Positions 8,018 to 21,778 of a stretch of 64,000 nt of DNA are shown here, piece after piece. The stretch comes from Levilactobacillus zymae (GTDB lineage: Bacteria; Bacillota; Bacilli; Lactobacillales; Lactobacillaceae): contig NZ_JAVLAS010000001.1 in NCBI RefSeq assembly GCF_032190635.1, forward strand, positions 1,984,001 to 2,048,000, written 5' to 3'. The position numbers and the translations under genes were made by a program. The notes below the pieces were generated by a model. It saw nothing but the letters and a program-made list of their open reading frames with translations. It was not told the origin of the DNA and ran no database searches. Numbering within the stretch: position 1 is the stretch's first letter; the number at the start of each line of letters is the position of its first letter.

Positions 8018-9331
8018 TTAAACTTCGTTATTAATTCGCTTATTCTTAAGCACAACTGCCTCGTTATCCGGTACAGAAATCCGGTTCACTTGGGCCCCTA
8101 GTGCGGTCAACTTCTTGTGGAACTCGTAGTAGCCGCGGTCCAGGTACTTCAAGTTAGTCACCTGGGTGTACCCATCAGCTACCAGACCAGCCAAGACCAG
8201 CGCCGCGGCAGCCCGCAAATCGGTAGCGGCCACCTCAGCACCGTTAAAATCGGTTGGCCCGTGCATCACCACGGTCCGGCCATTAATTTGGAACTGAGCG
8301 TTCATCCGCCGCAGCTCCTCCAGATGCATGAAACGGTTTTCAAAGACGGTTTCAGTCATGGTACTAGTTCCTTCAGCGGCTAACTGCAGAATGGTCATCT
8401 GCGGCTGCATATCCGTTGGGAACCCTGGATAAGGTAAGGTTTTCACATCGGTGGGTTGTAACGTCTGTGGTCCGATTACCCGGATGCCTTCAGTTTCTTC
8501 GGTAACCTGAACCCCCATCTCCTGGAGTTTGGAAATCAACGGCTTGTTGTGTTCGACAATGCCGTCTTGAATCAATACGTTCCCGTGGGTCAACGCCGCA
8601 GCAACCATAAAGGTTCCCGCCTCGATCCGGTCCTGCACGACGTTATGATCCGTACCGTGCATGGCCGCAACACCCTCGATCCGAATCGTTTCGGTCCCGG
8701 CACCGCGAACGTGAGCTCCCATCTTATTCAACACGTTGGCTAAATCCACGATTTCAGGTTCGCGGGCCACGTTGTCAATTTCGGTGGTTCCTTGGGCTAA
8801 ACAAGCGGCCATCATGATATTTTGCGTGGCCCCAACACTCGGAAAGTCTAAGTAGATATGGCTCCCAGTTAAATGATCGGCGAACGCTTCGATGTACCCG
8901 TCATGCTGTTCGATCCGGGCACCTAAGGCCTCTAACCCCTTCAGATGCAGGTCAATCGGCCGTGTTCCAATGGCACAGCCCCCCGGTAATGCGACTCGGG
9001 CATGGCCTAACCGGGCTACCAGTGGCCCCATGACCACAATCGAGGCCCGCATTTTCGAAACGTACTCAAACGGCGCTTCACTCGACAGTTGCTTAGTTGC
9101 ATCAATCGTGATTTGTCGGTGAGCTTCATCAAAATCCACGCTTAAATTCAAGAACCGCAGAACCTTATTCATCGTGTAGACGTCAGATAGGACCGGAACA
9201 TTTGCTAAATGTGTAATCCCATCACGTGCTAAGATGGACGCTGCCAGAATAGGCAAAACGGCGTTCTTAGCGCCTTCGATGTGGACAACACCAGATAAGC
9301 GGTTCCCACCATGAACAACGATTTTTTCCAT
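8018..9331 (-). CDS. murA: UDP-N-acetylglucosamine 1-carboxyvinyltransferase
   Basis: 437-residue MurA transferring enolpyruvate from PEP to UDP-GlcNAc, the first committed step of peptidoglycan synthesis. Family motifs are [14 protein letters not shown], the active-site loop [14 protein letters not shown] with catalytic Cys119 (the fosfomycin target), and [12 protein letters not shown]. Cys rather than Asp at this position predicts fosfomycin-sensitive chemistry. GGAGG lies 6 nt before the ATG. It follows the DUF1146 gene by 26 nt downstream of the ATP synthase operon and has its own terminator. Many lactobacilli carry a second murA paralogue; none is in this window. Confidence 0.97.
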   Translation of the reverse strand: MEKIVVHGGNRLSGVVHIEGAKNAVLPILAASILARDGITHLANVPVLSDVYTMNKVLRFLNLSVDFDEAHRQITIDATKQLSSEAPFEYVSKMRASIVVMGPLVARLGHARVALPGGCAIGTRPIDLHLKGLEALGARIEQHDGYIEAFADHLTGSHIYLDFPSVGATQNIMMAACLAQGTTEIDNVAREPEIVDLANVLNKMGAHVRGAGTETIRIEGVAAMHGTDHNVVQDRIEAGTFMVAAALTHGNVLIQDGIVEHNKPLISKLQEMGVQVTEETEGIRVIGPQTLQPTDVKTLPYPGFPTDMQPQMTILQLAAEGTSTMTETVFENRFMHLEELRRMNAQFQINGRTVVMHGPTDFNGAEVAATDLRAAAALVLAGLVADGYTQVTNLKYLDRGYYEFHKKLTALGAQVNRISVPDNEAVVLKNKRINNEV

Positions 9332-9357
9332 AGGATACCTCCAAAAGTTTGATGGGT

Positions 9358-9588
9358 CTACCGCACCAGGTAGCCCAGATTACGAACATTATCAATGAAA
9401 TCTAGGAAAAATGAGCTGCAGCCAAAACCCACTGCCACGGCAAGCATCACAATTAAAACTCGGGCTTGTCGCGGGTTAAATGGCATCAATCGTTCAATAT
9501 GCAGCGCCGAAATCGCCCAAAAGGCCAGCGCGATAAAGCTTAAATGACTAATAATGGTTAAAATTCCTTGGATGCCAAGTAACTTCAT
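9358..9588 (-). CDS. DUF1146 (YwzB-like) small membrane protein
   Basis: 76-residue protein with two hydrophobic segments (about residues 8-28 and 43-63). It matches the DUF1146 pattern: a short membrane protein encoded between the ATP synthase operon and murA in many Firmicutes. ATG at 9588 has AAGGA 8 nt upstream; a TTG six codons earlier lacks one. It precedes murA by 26 nt and is probably co-transcribed. No function is known. Confidence 0.8.
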   Translation of the reverse strand: MKLLGIQGILTIISHLSFIALAFWAISALHIERLMPFNPRQARVLIVMLAVAVGFGCSSFFLDFIDNVRNLGYLVR

Positions 9589-9769
9589 CAGCTCAATCCT
9601 TCCCAAACATTCCCATTAACTATAGCATAATTTGTGCGTCCTGTCCTTGCGAATCCTTTAAAAACGGCAGTTGTAATATTACATTTACCAATAATCGCCT
9701 TAGTGGTTACGACCGAGCTTATTCAACGCTTCACGTGATGTCCCCACCCAACTTCGCGCCGTCCCCAAA

Positions 9770-9862
9770 ACGAGAGTGGGGCAGACGGTGGTTAGCTGGT
9801 TTCGCCATCAAATGGGCGGAGACGAAAAACGAGCCTGGGACTTTTGTCCCAAGCTCGTTTGG
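9770..9862 (+). repeat. Dispersed repeat, copy A (modules plus hairpin)
   Basis: Two modules are seen: CGAGAGTGGGGCAGACGG..GTTAGCTGGT at 9770-9800 and ACGAGCCTGGGACTTTTGTCCC at 9828-9850. Both recur, diverged, on the opposite strand at 37552-37735 with the same order and orientation. The second module forms the atp terminator hairpin. No ORF with coding character covers it. Confidence 0.7.
9824..9860 (-). terminator. Terminator of the ATP synthase operon
   Basis: Minus strand AAACGAGCTTGGGAC, loop AAAA, GTCCCAGGCTCGTTTTT: a long stem with one mismatch and a T-run, about 11 nt after atpC. The + strand copy also ends in TCGTTT, so it may work both ways. Confidence 0.92.
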
Positions 9863-9871
9863 TATTCACGT

Positions 9872-10291
9872 TTAGTGCTTAGCCACATTGATCCGGTTAA
9901 CAGCTCGCCGCAAAGCAACCTGTGCCCGAGCCAAATTGTCCGCATCATGAGCAGCTTGCGCCTTCTTGATGGTCTCTTCGGCCCGTTGCCGAGCATTTTC
10001 AGCCCGCGCAACGTCAATGTCATCTTGACGTTCCGCACTGTCAGCAACAATGGTAGCCGTGTTGTTGGAGAATTCCAAGAAGCCGCCGTTAACGGCAATC
10101 TTGTCTTCTGCATCATCATGCTGTACCCGCACGACATTCACCGCCAAAGGGGAAATGACCGGGACGTGGTTCGGCATGATCCCCAATTCTCCCACCTCAG
10201 TCGTCACGACTAAGAAGGTTCCTTGGTGTTCGTACACACGACCATCGGGAGTGACGATACTAACGGATAAAACTGATGCATTATCAGCCAA
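9872..10291 (-). CDS. atpC: F1 ATP synthase epsilon subunit
   Basis: 139-residue epsilon subunit: an N-terminal beta-sandwich (SIVTPDGRVYEHQ...GELGIMPNHVPVISPL) and a C-terminal helical hairpin (ENARQRAEETIKKA...ALRRAVNRINV). It belongs to the central rotor stalk and inhibits ATP hydrolysis. The start codon is TTG, supported by GGGAGGG 8 nt upstream. It is last in atpBEFHAGDC, 13 nt after atpD, followed by the operon terminator. Confidence 0.97.
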   Translation of the reverse strand: MADNASVLSVSIVTPDGRVYEHQGTFLVVTTEVGELGIMPNHVPVISPLAVNVVRVQHDDAEDKIAVNGGFLEFSNNTATIVADSAERQDDIDVARAENARQRAEETIKKAQAAHDADNLARAQVALRRAVNRINVAKH

Positions 10292-10304
10292 TTAGAATCC
10301 CTCC

Positions 10305-11726
<1,422 letters not shown>

Positions 11727-11742
11727 TTAATTCCTCCCGTCA

Positions 11743-12642
11743 TTAGTTACTTAAGGCTTCTTGCCCACCCGTAATTTCGGTGATTTCAGTGGTAATTGCC
11801 GCTTGCCGTGCACGGTTATAGTGCAGCTGCAACGTCCCAATCAAATCATCGGCGTTATCGGTGGCTGACTGCATCGCATTGGTGCTGGATGCATGTTCAG
11901 AAGTCTTAGCGTCCAGAATTGCACCATAAACTAAGCTTTCCGCGTATTGCGGCAACACGACTTGTAAGACTTCGGCTTCCGAAGGCTCCGTATCGTATTC
12001 CGAAACGAGTTGCTTAGTGGGCGTATCGTTGGCTGCGTCAGTTGACAAGGTTTCCTTGTCAACGGGCAACATCTTTTCAGCCCGAAAGCGAGATGAAATG
12101 CGGTTTACAAAGTGGTTGTAGCACACAAAAAGTTCATCAAACACTTGGTTGTCGAACATCGTCGTTACGGTCTTCACGATTTCCCGAACTTCATTGAATT
12201 CCGGCACATCACTGACCCCGCGATATTCGTAAGCCACATTGACGCCCCGATTCTTGTAGAAGTCCGCTCCGGTACCCCCGACGGCTAGAATCATGTAGTC
12301 GTCTTGGTTGGGCGTCCGGTCTTCGATAAAGCGGTTGGCGTCACGCAGCACACTGCTGTTGTAACTCCCCACCATGCCCCGATCAGAGGTAATTACCAAA
12401 TAAGCGGTCTTCTTTACTGGACGATCTGACTGCAGGTTGCTTGAGGAATTATCCAACAGATGAGACTGTGCAAGGTGCATCACAACTGCTTTAACCTTCG
12501 ACACATAGTCTTGGTAACCAGCCGCGTGTTTCTGAATCTTATTTAACTTCGCCGTCGAGACCATTTGCATGGCCGCCGTGATTTGGCGGGTTGCCTTAGT
12601 CGAGTTAATCCGACGTTGAACGTCATGAATCGATTCAGCCAT
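11743..12642 (-). CDS. atpG: F1 ATP synthase gamma subunit
   Basis: 299-residue rotor subunit with the conserved N-terminal helix ([23 protein letters not shown]), DRGMVGSYN and the C-terminal coiled-coil helix ending [18 protein letters not shown]. It is about 10-15 residues longer than the common ~286, from a mid-protein acidic insertion rich in T, D and E. Order and spacing (30 nt after atpA) are normal. Confidence 0.97.
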   Translation of the reverse strand: MAESIHDVQRRINSTKATRQITAAMQMVSTAKLNKIQKHAAGYQDYVSKVKAVVMHLAQSHLLDNSSSNLQSDRPVKKTAYLVITSDRGMVGSYNSSVLRDANRFIEDRTPNQDDYMILAVGGTGADFYKNRGVNVAYEYRGVSDVPEFNEVREIVKTVTTMFDNQVFDELFVCYNHFVNRISSRFRAEKMLPVDKETLSTDAANDTPTKQLVSEYDTEPSEAEVLQVVLPQYAESLVYGAILDAKTSEHASSTNAMQSATDNADDLIGTLQLHYNRARQAAITTEITEITGGQEALSN

Positions 12643-12672
12643 TGTTCCTCACCATCCTTCCTTCAAGCAATC

Positions 12673-14232
<1,560 letters not shown>

Positions 14233-14247
14233 TTACCTGCAGATTTG

Positions 14248-14790
14248 TTATGCCAACAGTTGACGTCGCAACTTGCTGATCTTCGTCTTGAGACTCCCAT
14301 CCAGAATCATGCCGGCGGACTTAACAATCACGCCACCAAAAATCGTGGGATCGACTTGACTATCTAAAATAACTTTCTGAGCGCCAACCCGTTGCGCGTA
14401 AGCCGTCGCAATCCGGTCCTTTTGCTCCGCAGAAAGATCGACCGCCGTGGTTACGTGGGCATAAACCGTGTGGTGCTTTTCGTCATACAAGGCCTGAAAC
14501 TGATCAATGATGGCGACCATCACGTCCATTCGGCCGTAATCGTAAACCATGCGGATCAAGTTTTTAATGTACGGAGACGCTTGGCTGGTCAATTGACCCA
14601 CCAAAGCCTCTCTGTCCGCAGCCTGTAAACTAGCGTCTGAGAGTACAGTACCCAATCGTGGGTTGTCCTGGAAGACACGTCGAAGCTGCTGGAGTTCGGT
14701 ATAGCCGTCCTCCAGTTGGTCTTTTTCGGACAACAATTCAAATAATGCGCGTGCGTAGCGCTTGGCTACGGTTGTCCTATCAAGACTCAT
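14248..14790 (-). CDS. atpH: F1 ATP synthase delta subunit
   Basis: 180-residue peripheral-stalk subunit ([20 protein letters not shown]-terminal [20 protein letters not shown]...KISKLRRQL). The ATG at 14790 is chosen because it gives the family length and start; an upstream extension adds only leader-like sequence. It overlaps the end of atpF by 11 nt, suggesting translational coupling of two stalk subunits. Confidence 0.97.
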   Translation of the reverse strand: MSLDRTTVAKRYARALFELLSEKDQLEDGYTELQQLRRVFQDNPRLGTVLSDASLQAADREALVGQLTSQASPYIKNLIRMVYDYGRMDVMVAIIDQFQALYDEKHHTVYAHVTTAVDLSAEQKDRIATAYAQRVGAQKVILDSQVDPTIFGGVIVKSAGMILDGSLKTKISKLRRQLLA

Positions 14791-15295
14791 GATGCTTCCC
14801 CAACCCTTCAATGTAAGAATCAATCAATGCCTTTTGGTCATCAGCGTTTAATTCTCTTTGAATGATCTTGGAAGCAATCGCAATAGATAGGTCCGCCACA
14901 TCGTTCCGCGCACTTGCTAAGGCGTCTTCACGTTCTTGGGCGATGTCCTTTTGGGCATTGACCTTCAACGTTTGCGCGTCCGTTTGGGCCTGAGCAACGA
15001 TTTGTTCACGTTGTTGTTGGCCATTGGATTTCGCATCTTGCACGATGGTTGCAGCTTCCGCTCGCGACCCGTTTAAAGCCTGTTGGCGCTTAGTCACCAA
15101 CTCAGCGGCATCGGTCCGGGATTTCTCGGCGGAATCGATGTCGTTAGCAATTTTGTCAGAACGATCCTGCATCATCTTGGTCACGGGTCCCCAAGCAAAA
15201 ATCTTGATTAACCACATCAACAAGATAAAGCAGACGAGGTAGAAGAGTGAGTCACCAAAGTACAGTGCTTGATCAACTACTAAATGTGAGAGCAT
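14780..15295 (-). CDS. atpF: Fo ATP synthase subunit b
   Basis: 171-residue stator subunit: one N-terminal membrane helix (about residues 14-33) and a long charged coiled coil ([23 protein letters not shown]... to [13 protein letters not shown]). It tethers F1 to Fo. GGAGG lies 9 nt before the ATG; its end overlaps atpH by 11 nt. Length and layout are normal for the family. Confidence 0.97.
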   Translation of the reverse strand: MLSHLVVDQALYFGDSLFYLVCFILLMWLIKIFAWGPVTKMMQDRSDKIANDIDSAEKSRTDAAELVTKRQQALNGSRAEAATIVQDAKSNGQQQREQIVAQAQTDAQTLKVNAQKDIAQEREDALASARNDVADLSIAIASKIIQRELNADDQKALIDSYIEGLGKHHES

Positions 15296-15340
15296 CTATT
15301 GGCACCTCCTTTTTAAAAATTAATTAAAAAATAAGTTCAA

Positions 15341-16301
<961 letters not shown>

Positions 16302-16619
16302 CGAATATCACCTCTTTTCACACTATATGAACGTAGCCTCCAAGTGCTAGTAAACCGGCAAAAACTCACTAAACTCTTGAAATTTACGGAATAGTGAACG
16401 AAGCGAGCGCTCCATTCAAATACACTGGAAATGATACCACCAATTGGTCTAAAAAACAAAACAATTTTCACAGAAATGTAACAAGATTGCTCTAACCCCC
16501 GTCAGCGCTGAAATACAGGTACTTCAGCAATGTAAGCGTTAACACTAGCCAGTTGCGTGCGCATCCAGACTAACGCTTGACAATTCGACTGAACTTACCA
16601 ACCAAAAAGATGAAAATGG
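16302..16619. other. Non-coding region upstream of the atp operon
   Basis: No plausible gene. It holds the atp promoter (16431-16459), a GAGCGCTC palindrome near 16405 in the transcribed leader, and at its far end the upp terminator. No atpI remnant could be recognised. Confidence 0.6.
16431..16459 (-). promoter_or_regulatory. Promoter of the ATP synthase operon
   Basis: Minus strand TTGTTT, a 17-bp spacer, then TGG-TATCAT (extended -10). Predicted start is about 125 nt upstream of atpB. Spacing and the TG extension make it convincing. Confidence 0.7.
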
Positions 16620-16658
16620 CAAAGAAGAGACCCGGCAATCACTGCCGAATCTCTTCTC
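16620..16658 (-). terminator. Terminator of upp
   Basis: Minus strand GAAGAGA.TCGGCA, loop GTGA, TTGCCGG.TCTCTTC followed by TTTGCCATTTT; it begins 5 nt after the upp stop. Confidence 0.8.
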
Positions 16659-16663
16659 AACAT

Positions 16664-17293
16664 TTACTTCGTTCCAAATAAACGGTCCCCGGCATCGCCA
16701 AGTCCCGGCACGATATAACCATCTTCGTTCAAATGGTCATCTAATGCCGCCGTATAGATATCCACGTCTGGGTGTTTAGCTCGTAAGGCCTTGACCCCTT
16801 CTGGTGCGGAAACCAAGCAGACAAACTTAATGTTGCTGGCCCCCCGCTTCTTCAAAGCGTCGATCGCCATAATGGCCGAGCCCCCCGTGGCTAACATCGG
16901 ATCCACCACGAAAACCTGGCGTTGATCGATGTCGGACGGCAGTTTAACAAAGTATTCATGAGGCTGCAGGGTTTCTTCGTCCCGATACATGCCAATGTGA
17001 CCCACTTTAGCAGCGGGAATCAATTCAAGAATACCGTCAACCATCCCAATCCCGGCACGCAGAATTGGTACAATGGCCACTTTTTTACCGGCTAATTCCT
17101 TCGCCGTCATCTTGGCAACTGGCGTTTCGATGACCTTGTCTTGTAATGGCATGTCGCGTGAAACTTCGTAAGCCATTAACGTCGAAATCTCGTTAACCAC
17201 TTCCCGAAAACTGCGGGTCCCACAGTTTTTGTTACGAATAATCGTCAGCTTGTGTTGAATCAACGGGTGGTCGAGTACTTGAAACTTCCCCAT
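16664..17293 (-). CDS. upp: Uracil phosphoribosyltransferase
   Basis: 209-residue salvage enzyme making UMP from uracil and PRPP. The PRPP-binding loop appears as [21 protein letters not shown] and the uracil-binding C-terminal region as [24 protein letters not shown]. Length is normal. AAAGGAG precedes the ATG. An extended -10 (TGGTACAAT) lies in the 94-nt gap after glyA, so it can be transcribed alone or by read-through. Confidence 0.98.
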   Translation of the reverse strand: MGKFQVLDHPLIQHKLTIIRNKNCGTRSFREVVNEISTLMAYEVSRDMPLQDKVIETPVAKMTAKELAGKKVAIVPILRAGIGMVDGILELIPAAKVGHIGMYRDEETLQPHEYFVKLPSDIDQRQVFVVDPMLATGGSAIMAIDALKKRGASNIKFVCLVSAPEGVKALRAKHPDVDIYTAALDDHLNEDGYIVPGLGDAGDRLFGTK

Positions 17294-17320
17294 GAATAAA
17301 CGCTCCTTTGGTATTTCTTA

Positions 17321-17329
17321 CAATTGTAC
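17321..17329 (-). promoter_or_regulatory. Extended -10 element upstream of upp
   Basis: Minus-strand ATGGTACAATTG carries TGG plus TACAAT about 30 nt before the upp start; no -35 of quality is present. Confidence 0.45.
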
Positions 17330-17387
17330 CATTAACTGCAATGGCGTAGCGGATTTTTTTGGGAATGTAATCGCTTTTTCGTAATTT

Positions 17388-18629
17388 CTAGGGTAAAACG
17401 CTTAACGGGTGAGCCTGCGTTAAGGCGTGAACGCGCTGCCGCACGTCTCCTAAATTGGTTTGGTCAGTGGGTTGACTTAGCGTCTGACTAATCAGCCGAG
17501 CCACTTCCCGACAATCATCTGCCGTAAAGCCCCGGGTCGTCACCGCTGGCGTGCCCAACCGAATTCCCGACGTCTTGAACGGACTAAGGGTTTCATTCGG
17601 AATTGCTTCCTTATTGGTTGTGATCATCACCGTATCCAGTAGATCCTGTGCCTGCTTACCGTTGAGCCCCGTCTGGGAGACGTCTAACGTCATCAGGTGA
17701 TTATCGGTTCCCCCCGAGATGACCCGCAGGTGAGCAGCATGGCTAAATTCATCGGCCATTGCCTGCGCATTTTCGATGATCTGGCGCGCATAGTCCTTGA
17801 AGGCTGGCTGACTATCTTCGAAAAGTGCCGCGGCCTTCCCCGCAATCACGTGTTCTAGCGGACCACCTTGGGTGCCTGGAAAGACTGCCGAGTTCAACTG
17901 CTTGGCGTATTGCGCCTGTGACAAAATTAAACCGCCACGAGGCCCCCGTAAGGTCTTATGGGTCGTCGTCGTGACCACGTCGGCAATTCCCACGGGACTC
18001 GGGTGTAGCCCGGCCGCCACCAGACCCGCGATGTGGGCCATGTCCACCATCAAGTAGGCCCCCACCTCGTCAGCTGTCCGGCGGAAGGCTTGCCAATCAA
18101 TGATCCGTGAGTAGGCGGACGCTCCCGCCACAATCATCTTCGGCTTTAACTTCAATGCTAATTCCCGGATGGCCGCATAATCTAACCGTTCCGTTTCCGG
18201 GTTCAAACCGTAGCTGTAGCTGTGGTACAGCTTGCCGGAGAAATTAACCTTGGCGCCGTGGGTCAAATGGCCCCCGGCATCTAGGCCCATCCCCAAAACC
18301 ACGTCTTCTGGCTTCAGGAAGGCCGCATAGACGGCCTGATTAGCCTGGGAGCCGGAGTGGGGTTGCACGTTCGCGTATTCTGCCCCGAACAGTTGCTTGG
18401 CCCGGTCGATGGCCAGCTGCTCCACCACATCAATGTATTGGGTTCCCCCGTAGTAACGCTTACCGGGATAACCTTCGGCGTACTTATTCGTCAGCACGGA
18501 ACCTTGGGCGGCCCGCACGGCATGACTCACGATGTTTTCCGAAGCAATTAACTCAATGGTATCTTCTTGACGTTGCTCTTCTTTAGCGATGGCCCCCCAG
18601 AGGGCTGGATCTTCTGTTTTAAAATTCAA
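17388..18629 (-). CDS. glyA: Serine hydroxymethyltransferase
   Basis: 413-residue PLP enzyme interconverting serine and glycine with tetrahydrofolate. The PLP-lysine motif [48 protein letters not shown] and the C-terminal [15 protein letters not shown] are present. TTG at 18629 is taken as the start because AGGAGG lies 8 nt upstream; a TTG two codons earlier is only 2 nt from it. Upstream lie an extended -10 promoter and direct repeats that look like operator sites. In Bacillus glyA is in the PurR regulon; whether that holds here is untested. Confidence 0.97.
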   Translation of the reverse strand: MNFKTEDPALWGAIAKEEQRQEDTIELIASENIVSHAVRAAQGSVLTNKYAEGYPGKRYYGGTQYIDVVEQLAIDRAKQLFGAEYANVQPHSGSQANQAVYAAFLKPEDVVLGMGLDAGGHLTHGAKVNFSGKLYHSYSYGLNPETERLDYAAIRELALKLKPKMIVAGASAYSRIIDWQAFRRTADEVGAYLMVDMAHIAGLVAAGLHPSPVGIADVVTTTTHKTLRGPRGGLILSQAQYAKQLNSAVFPGTQGGPLEHVIAGKAAALFEDSQPAFKDYARQIIENAQAMADEFSHAAHLRVISGGTDNHLMTLDVSQTGLNGKQAQDLLDTVMITTNKEAIPNETLSPFKTSGIRLGTPAVTTRGFTADDCREVARLISQTLSQPTDQTNLGDVRQRVHALTQAHPLSVLP

Positions 18630-18663
18630 GGGCAATTCCTCCTGAGCTGTATGATACTCTCCA

Positions 18664-18672
18664 TTTTAGCAA
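18664..18672 (-). promoter_or_regulatory. Extended -10 promoter of glyA
   Basis: Minus-strand TTTGCTAAAATGG has TGC plus TAAAAT, about 35 nt upstream of the glyA start. The -35 position (CCCCAT) is poor, and an operator-like TTTTCCGGACAAAT fills the spacer. Confidence 0.55.
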
Positions 18673-18676
18673 ATTT

Positions 18677-18738
18677 GTCCGGAAAATGGGGAATGACGTC
18701 CCAATTAACCGGAAAATATCCCGAATTAACCAGAAAAA
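18677..18738 (-). repeat. Three operator-like direct repeats upstream of glyA
   Basis: Minus strand: TTTTTCTGGTTAATTCGGGA, then TATTTTCCGGTTAATTGGGA exactly 21 bp on, then CATTTTCCGGACAAAT 30 bp after that, the last overlapping the glyA promoter spacer. A 21-bp period puts the first two on one face of the helix. Confidence 0.5.
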
Positions 18739-18776
18739 TGGCGTTCTCCCGAAGATTTCTCGGCAAAACGCCATGC
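18733..18776 (-). terminator. Terminator after the Sua5-type gene
   Basis: Minus strand ATGGCGTT..CCGA, loop, TCGG..AACGCCATTTTT: an 8-bp outer stem plus inner stem and a T-run, about 15 nt after the stop. It ends the tdk-prfA-prmC-sua5 transcript before glyA. Confidence 0.85.
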
Positions 18777-18790
18777 AAACTAAACTTGAA

Positions 18791-19807
18791 TTAAGGTTGA
18801 AAATGCACCTGACCGGCCGACTTGTTTAAGCGGTTCATGTAGGCCGCCCCCAGACCAGTATCGGCAAATCCCTGGGTCAGAATCCCCTTCACCGGCGTTT
18901 CCAAGTCAAAATGCCGTAAGCCGGCAAATAAGCGGTGGCTGGCACTGGTCAGGTCGGGGCCTAGCGTGTAAGCCTCCGCGTTAGCTGGCAATTGGTGCGC
19001 TGCCAAAACATGATCAACGGCCATTACCCCCACCGAATAGGGCTGGGCTTGGGCCCAAGCCAACGCCGCTGACCAATCGTTTTCGTGGTCAACAATGTAG
19101 ACCTGCGCGTCCGGTGCGTAGTGCTTATACTTCATGCCTGGTGCCTTAGGAACCTCGGTCTTGCCCACCCGATGATGGGTCGAACGGACCGTCCCAATCA
19201 CGGCTTCAAGGTCCTCTTCGGTGACCGCTCCCGGCCGCAAAATGGTCGGCACGTCAGCGGTCAGATCCAGGATGGTCGATTCCACTCCGACTCGGGCAGG
19301 ACCATCATCCACGATGCCGGCAATTTTCCCCTTCAAATCGTGGTAGACGTGTTGCGCCAACGTCGGACTCGGTTTCCCCGACGTATTGGCCGACGGTCCC
19401 ACGATGGGCACGCCCGCTGCTTGAATCAACGCCAACGTGGTCTGGTTCGCGGGATTCCGAAAGGCCGCCGTGGACAGTCCCCCGGTGACGGCCGCCGATA
19501 GCTTCCCGGGTTGGAGGTTCAAAATCAAGGTTAGTGACCCCGGCCAAAAGGCCTTAATCAGTGCTTGGGCCTTAGTCGATAATGGTTGCGCATATTGCGC
19601 CACCATTGCTGGCCCCGTTACCGTGACAATTAACGGGTTATCACTCGGCCGCCCCTTGGCCGCATATACCTGCTTAACGGCGGCTTCGTTAGTCGCATCC
19701 GCTCCTAAGCCGTACACCGTTTCGGTCGGAAACGACACGAGTTGGCCGGCCCGCAAAAGGGCTGCAGCCGCGTCAATTTGATCCGGTTTAAAAATTTGTG
19801 TTTCCAT
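18791..19807 (-). CDS. L-threonylcarbamoyladenylate synthase (Sua5 type)
   Basis: 338-residue enzyme forming threonylcarbamoyl-AMP for the t6A37 modification of ANN-reading tRNAs. The N-terminal YrdC domain holds SFPTETVYGLGADA, KGRPSDNPLIV, the PGSLTLIL stretch and VPIVGPSANTSGKPSPT; the linker PGMKYKHYAP leads into a C-terminal Sua5 domain, so this is the long (Sua5/YwlC) rather than the short (TsaC) form. GGGAG precedes the ATG. It lies 24 nt after prmC, in the prfA-prmC-sua5 order common in Firmicutes. Confidence 0.95.
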   Translation of the reverse strand: METQIFKPDQIDAAAALLRAGQLVSFPTETVYGLGADATNEAAVKQVYAAKGRPSDNPLIVTVTGPAMVAQYAQPLSTKAQALIKAFWPGSLTLILNLQPGKLSAAVTGGLSTAAFRNPANQTTLALIQAAGVPIVGPSANTSGKPSPTLAQHVYHDLKGKIAGIVDDGPARVGVESTILDLTADVPTILRPGAVTEEDLEAVIGTVRSTHHRVGKTEVPKAPGMKYKHYAPDAQVYIVDHENDWSAALAWAQAQPYSVGVMAVDHVLAAHQLPANAEAYTLGPDLTSASHRLFAGLRHFDLETPVKGILTQGFADTGLGAAYMNRLNKSAGQVHFQP

Positions 19808-19831
19808 TTATAATTCTCCCATACTCTCTCG

Positions 19832-20680
19832 TTATTCTGTGAGTTGAACCCGCACCATTCGGTCGTGACCACTCAAATCTTGACGAACGGTGACCAGCGC
19901 CGTCGGCAAGGCCGCCTGAAAAATCGCCCGCACTTTAGCCCCCTGTTGGTACCCGAGCTCCGCAAAAAAGTTGCCCTGCGGCGTCAACATGGTGGCCAAA
20001 CTAGTGGCAAAGCGTTCGTAAAACGCTAAACCTTGATGGGCGGCAAACAGGGCCCCTTGAGGTTCGTAGCGTTTCACGGACGCATCCATGACCGCCGTCT
20101 CCGTCCGGTCGATATACGGCGGGTTGGAAACAATCACGTCAAAGCGGCGTCCCGCTACCGGGGCAAACAAATCCCCGACGGTTAAATGCACCTGGGGGGC
20201 CAACGCCTGCGCGTTCTGCCGAGCCACGGCCACGGCGGCGGCGGAAATATCCGTCCCCGTTACCTGCCAGGCCGGGCGTTCGGCCTGAAGGGTTACCGCA
20301 ATGGCCCCACTACCGGTTCCCACGTCCAAGACGCGACGAGCACCCGCCGGCTGGCTAGTCAGTACCCAGTCCACCAGCTCTTCGGTTTCGACGCGCGGAA
20401 TTAACGTCGCCGGACTCACCACAAACTCTCGCCCATAAAAGGGCGCGTGCCCTAACACGTACTGCGGGGGTTCACCCGCGACTACCCGCGCCACTTGCTG
20501 CCGATAGGTTGCTAATTGATCGTCGGGGATGGTGTCCCGGTAATGCTGTACCAGTTGCGTAAAGGTCCAGTGCTGAGCTTCCTGTAATAAGAATTGGGCA
20601 GCACTGGGATCCTGTTGTGCGACGCTTAGCTGCTGTTGTGCAGCTTTTAGCGCCGCAAAGTACGTCACCAGTTTAGCCAT
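19832..20680 (-). CDS. prmC: Release factor N5-glutamine methyltransferase
   Basis: 282-residue SAM-dependent enzyme that methylates the GGQ glutamine of release factors. An N-terminal helical substrate domain precedes a Rossmann domain with [26 protein letters not shown] and the catalytic SNPPYI. Its start overlaps the end of prfA, its substrate gene, by 8 nt, a strong sign of translational coupling. Confidence 0.97.
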   Translation of the reverse strand: MAKLVTYFAALKAAQQQLSVAQQDPSAAQFLLQEAQHWTFTQLVQHYRDTIPDDQLATYRQQVARVVAGEPPQYVLGHAPFYGREFVVSPATLIPRVETEELVDWVLTSQPAGARRVLDVGTGSGAIAVTLQAERPAWQVTGTDISAAAVAVARQNAQALAPQVHLTVGDLFAPVAGRRFDVIVSNPPYIDRTETAVMDASVKRYEPQGALFAAHQGLAFYERFATSLATMLTPQGNFFAELGYQQGAKVRAIFQAALPTALVTVRQDLSGHDRMVRVQLTE

Positions 20681-21758
20681 TGTTCTTTAGGTCTTCCAAC
20701 TTAGCGGCCTGATCGGATAAGATTAGCGCATCAATAATATCGTCAAGTTCCCCGTTCATAATGCGGTCCAACTTGTTTAACGTCAAACCAATGCGGTGAT
20801 CGGTCACCCGGTTTTGTGGGTAATTGTAGGTCCGGATCCGTTCGGAACGGTCCCCGGTCCCCACGGCCGACTTTCGTTCGGCATTGTAGGCATTTTCTTC
20901 CTGTTGCTTATAGTAATCGTAGACTCGGGCCCGCAGAATTTGCATGGCCTTAGCCCGGTTTTGTTGCTGGGACCGTTCATCTTGCATGGCCACCACAATC
21001 CCCGTGGGTAAGTGGGTCATCCGCACGGCAGAAGACGTCTTGTTAATGTGTTGCCCACCGGCACCGGAGGAGCGGTAGACGTCGGTTCGAATGTCCTTCG
21101 GGTCGATATCGATGTCGACATCCTCTTCTTCGGGCATGACCCCAACGGTTGCCGTACTGGTGTGCACCCGGCCGGCGGATTCCGTGACGGGGACCCGCTG
21201 AACCCGGTGAGCCCCGTTTTCGTATTTCAGCTTGGAATAAACTTTGTCACCGGTGATCATCATGACGATTTCTTTGAAACCACCCACTTCGGTCGCATTT
21301 TCGTCCACGATTTCGGTCTTCCATCCCTGACGTTCGGCGTACTTAGAGTACATGCTGAATAGGTCAGCCGCAAATAAGCTGGCTTCATCCCCGCCGGCTG
21401 CGCCGTGAATTTCCATGATGATGTTTTTATCATCGTTGGGATCCTTCGGTAACAGCAAGACCTTGATGTCTTCTTCCAGCTGTTCCTTTTGGCTGGTTAG
21501 CTCCTTCAATTCGTCCTTGACCATGCTCTCCATGTCGGCATCGAGCTTTTCGCGTAGCATCTCGTCGTCATCCTTAATCTGCTTGGTGACGTCTTGATAT
21601 TGATGGTATTTCTCCACCGTTTCGCGTAGTTCGCCCTCTTCCTTGGATAGGGTCATGAACTTTTGGGTATCCGCAATCACTTCCGGATCGCTGATTAATT
21701 CGTTGAGTTCGTCGTAACGGTCCGCCACGGCCTGGAGCTTATCAAACATTTCATCCAT
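20673..21758 (-). CDS. prfA: Peptide chain release factor 1
   Basis: 361-residue RF1 reading UAA and UAG. The GGQ loop [12 protein letters not shown] is intact and the codon-recognition tripeptide region reads VPVTES (PxT type, as expected for RF1). The N-terminal half is a long charged coiled region. GAGG lies 10 nt before the ATG. It is the second gene of tdk-prfA-prmC-sua5, 20 nt after tdk. Confidence 0.98.
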   Translation of the reverse strand: MDEMFDKLQAVADRYDELNELISDPEVIADTQKFMTLSKEEGELRETVEKYHQYQDVTKQIKDDDEMLREKLDADMESMVKDELKELTSQKEQLEEDIKVLLLPKDPNDDKNIIMEIHGAAGGDEASLFAADLFSMYSKYAERQGWKTEIVDENATEVGGFKEIVMMITGDKVYSKLKYENGAHRVQRVPVTESAGRVHTSTATVGVMPEEEDVDIDIDPKDIRTDVYRSSGAGGQHINKTSSAVRMTHLPTGIVVAMQDERSQQQNRAKAMQILRARVYDYYKQQEENAYNAERKSAVGTGDRSERIRTYNYPQNRVTDHRIGLTLNKLDRIMNGELDDIIDALILSDQAAKLEDLKNNG

Positions 21759-21778
21759 TTTGAGTTAACCTCGTTTCG

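Noticed and set aside
9776..10213. 145-codon open frame on the plus strand antisense to atpC
   Set aside because: It is the shadow of atpC plus the repeat and terminator; no ribosome site.
16302..16430. Search for an atpI gene upstream of atpB
   Set aside because: No open frame with membrane helices or a ribosome site was found; the region is leader and promoter.
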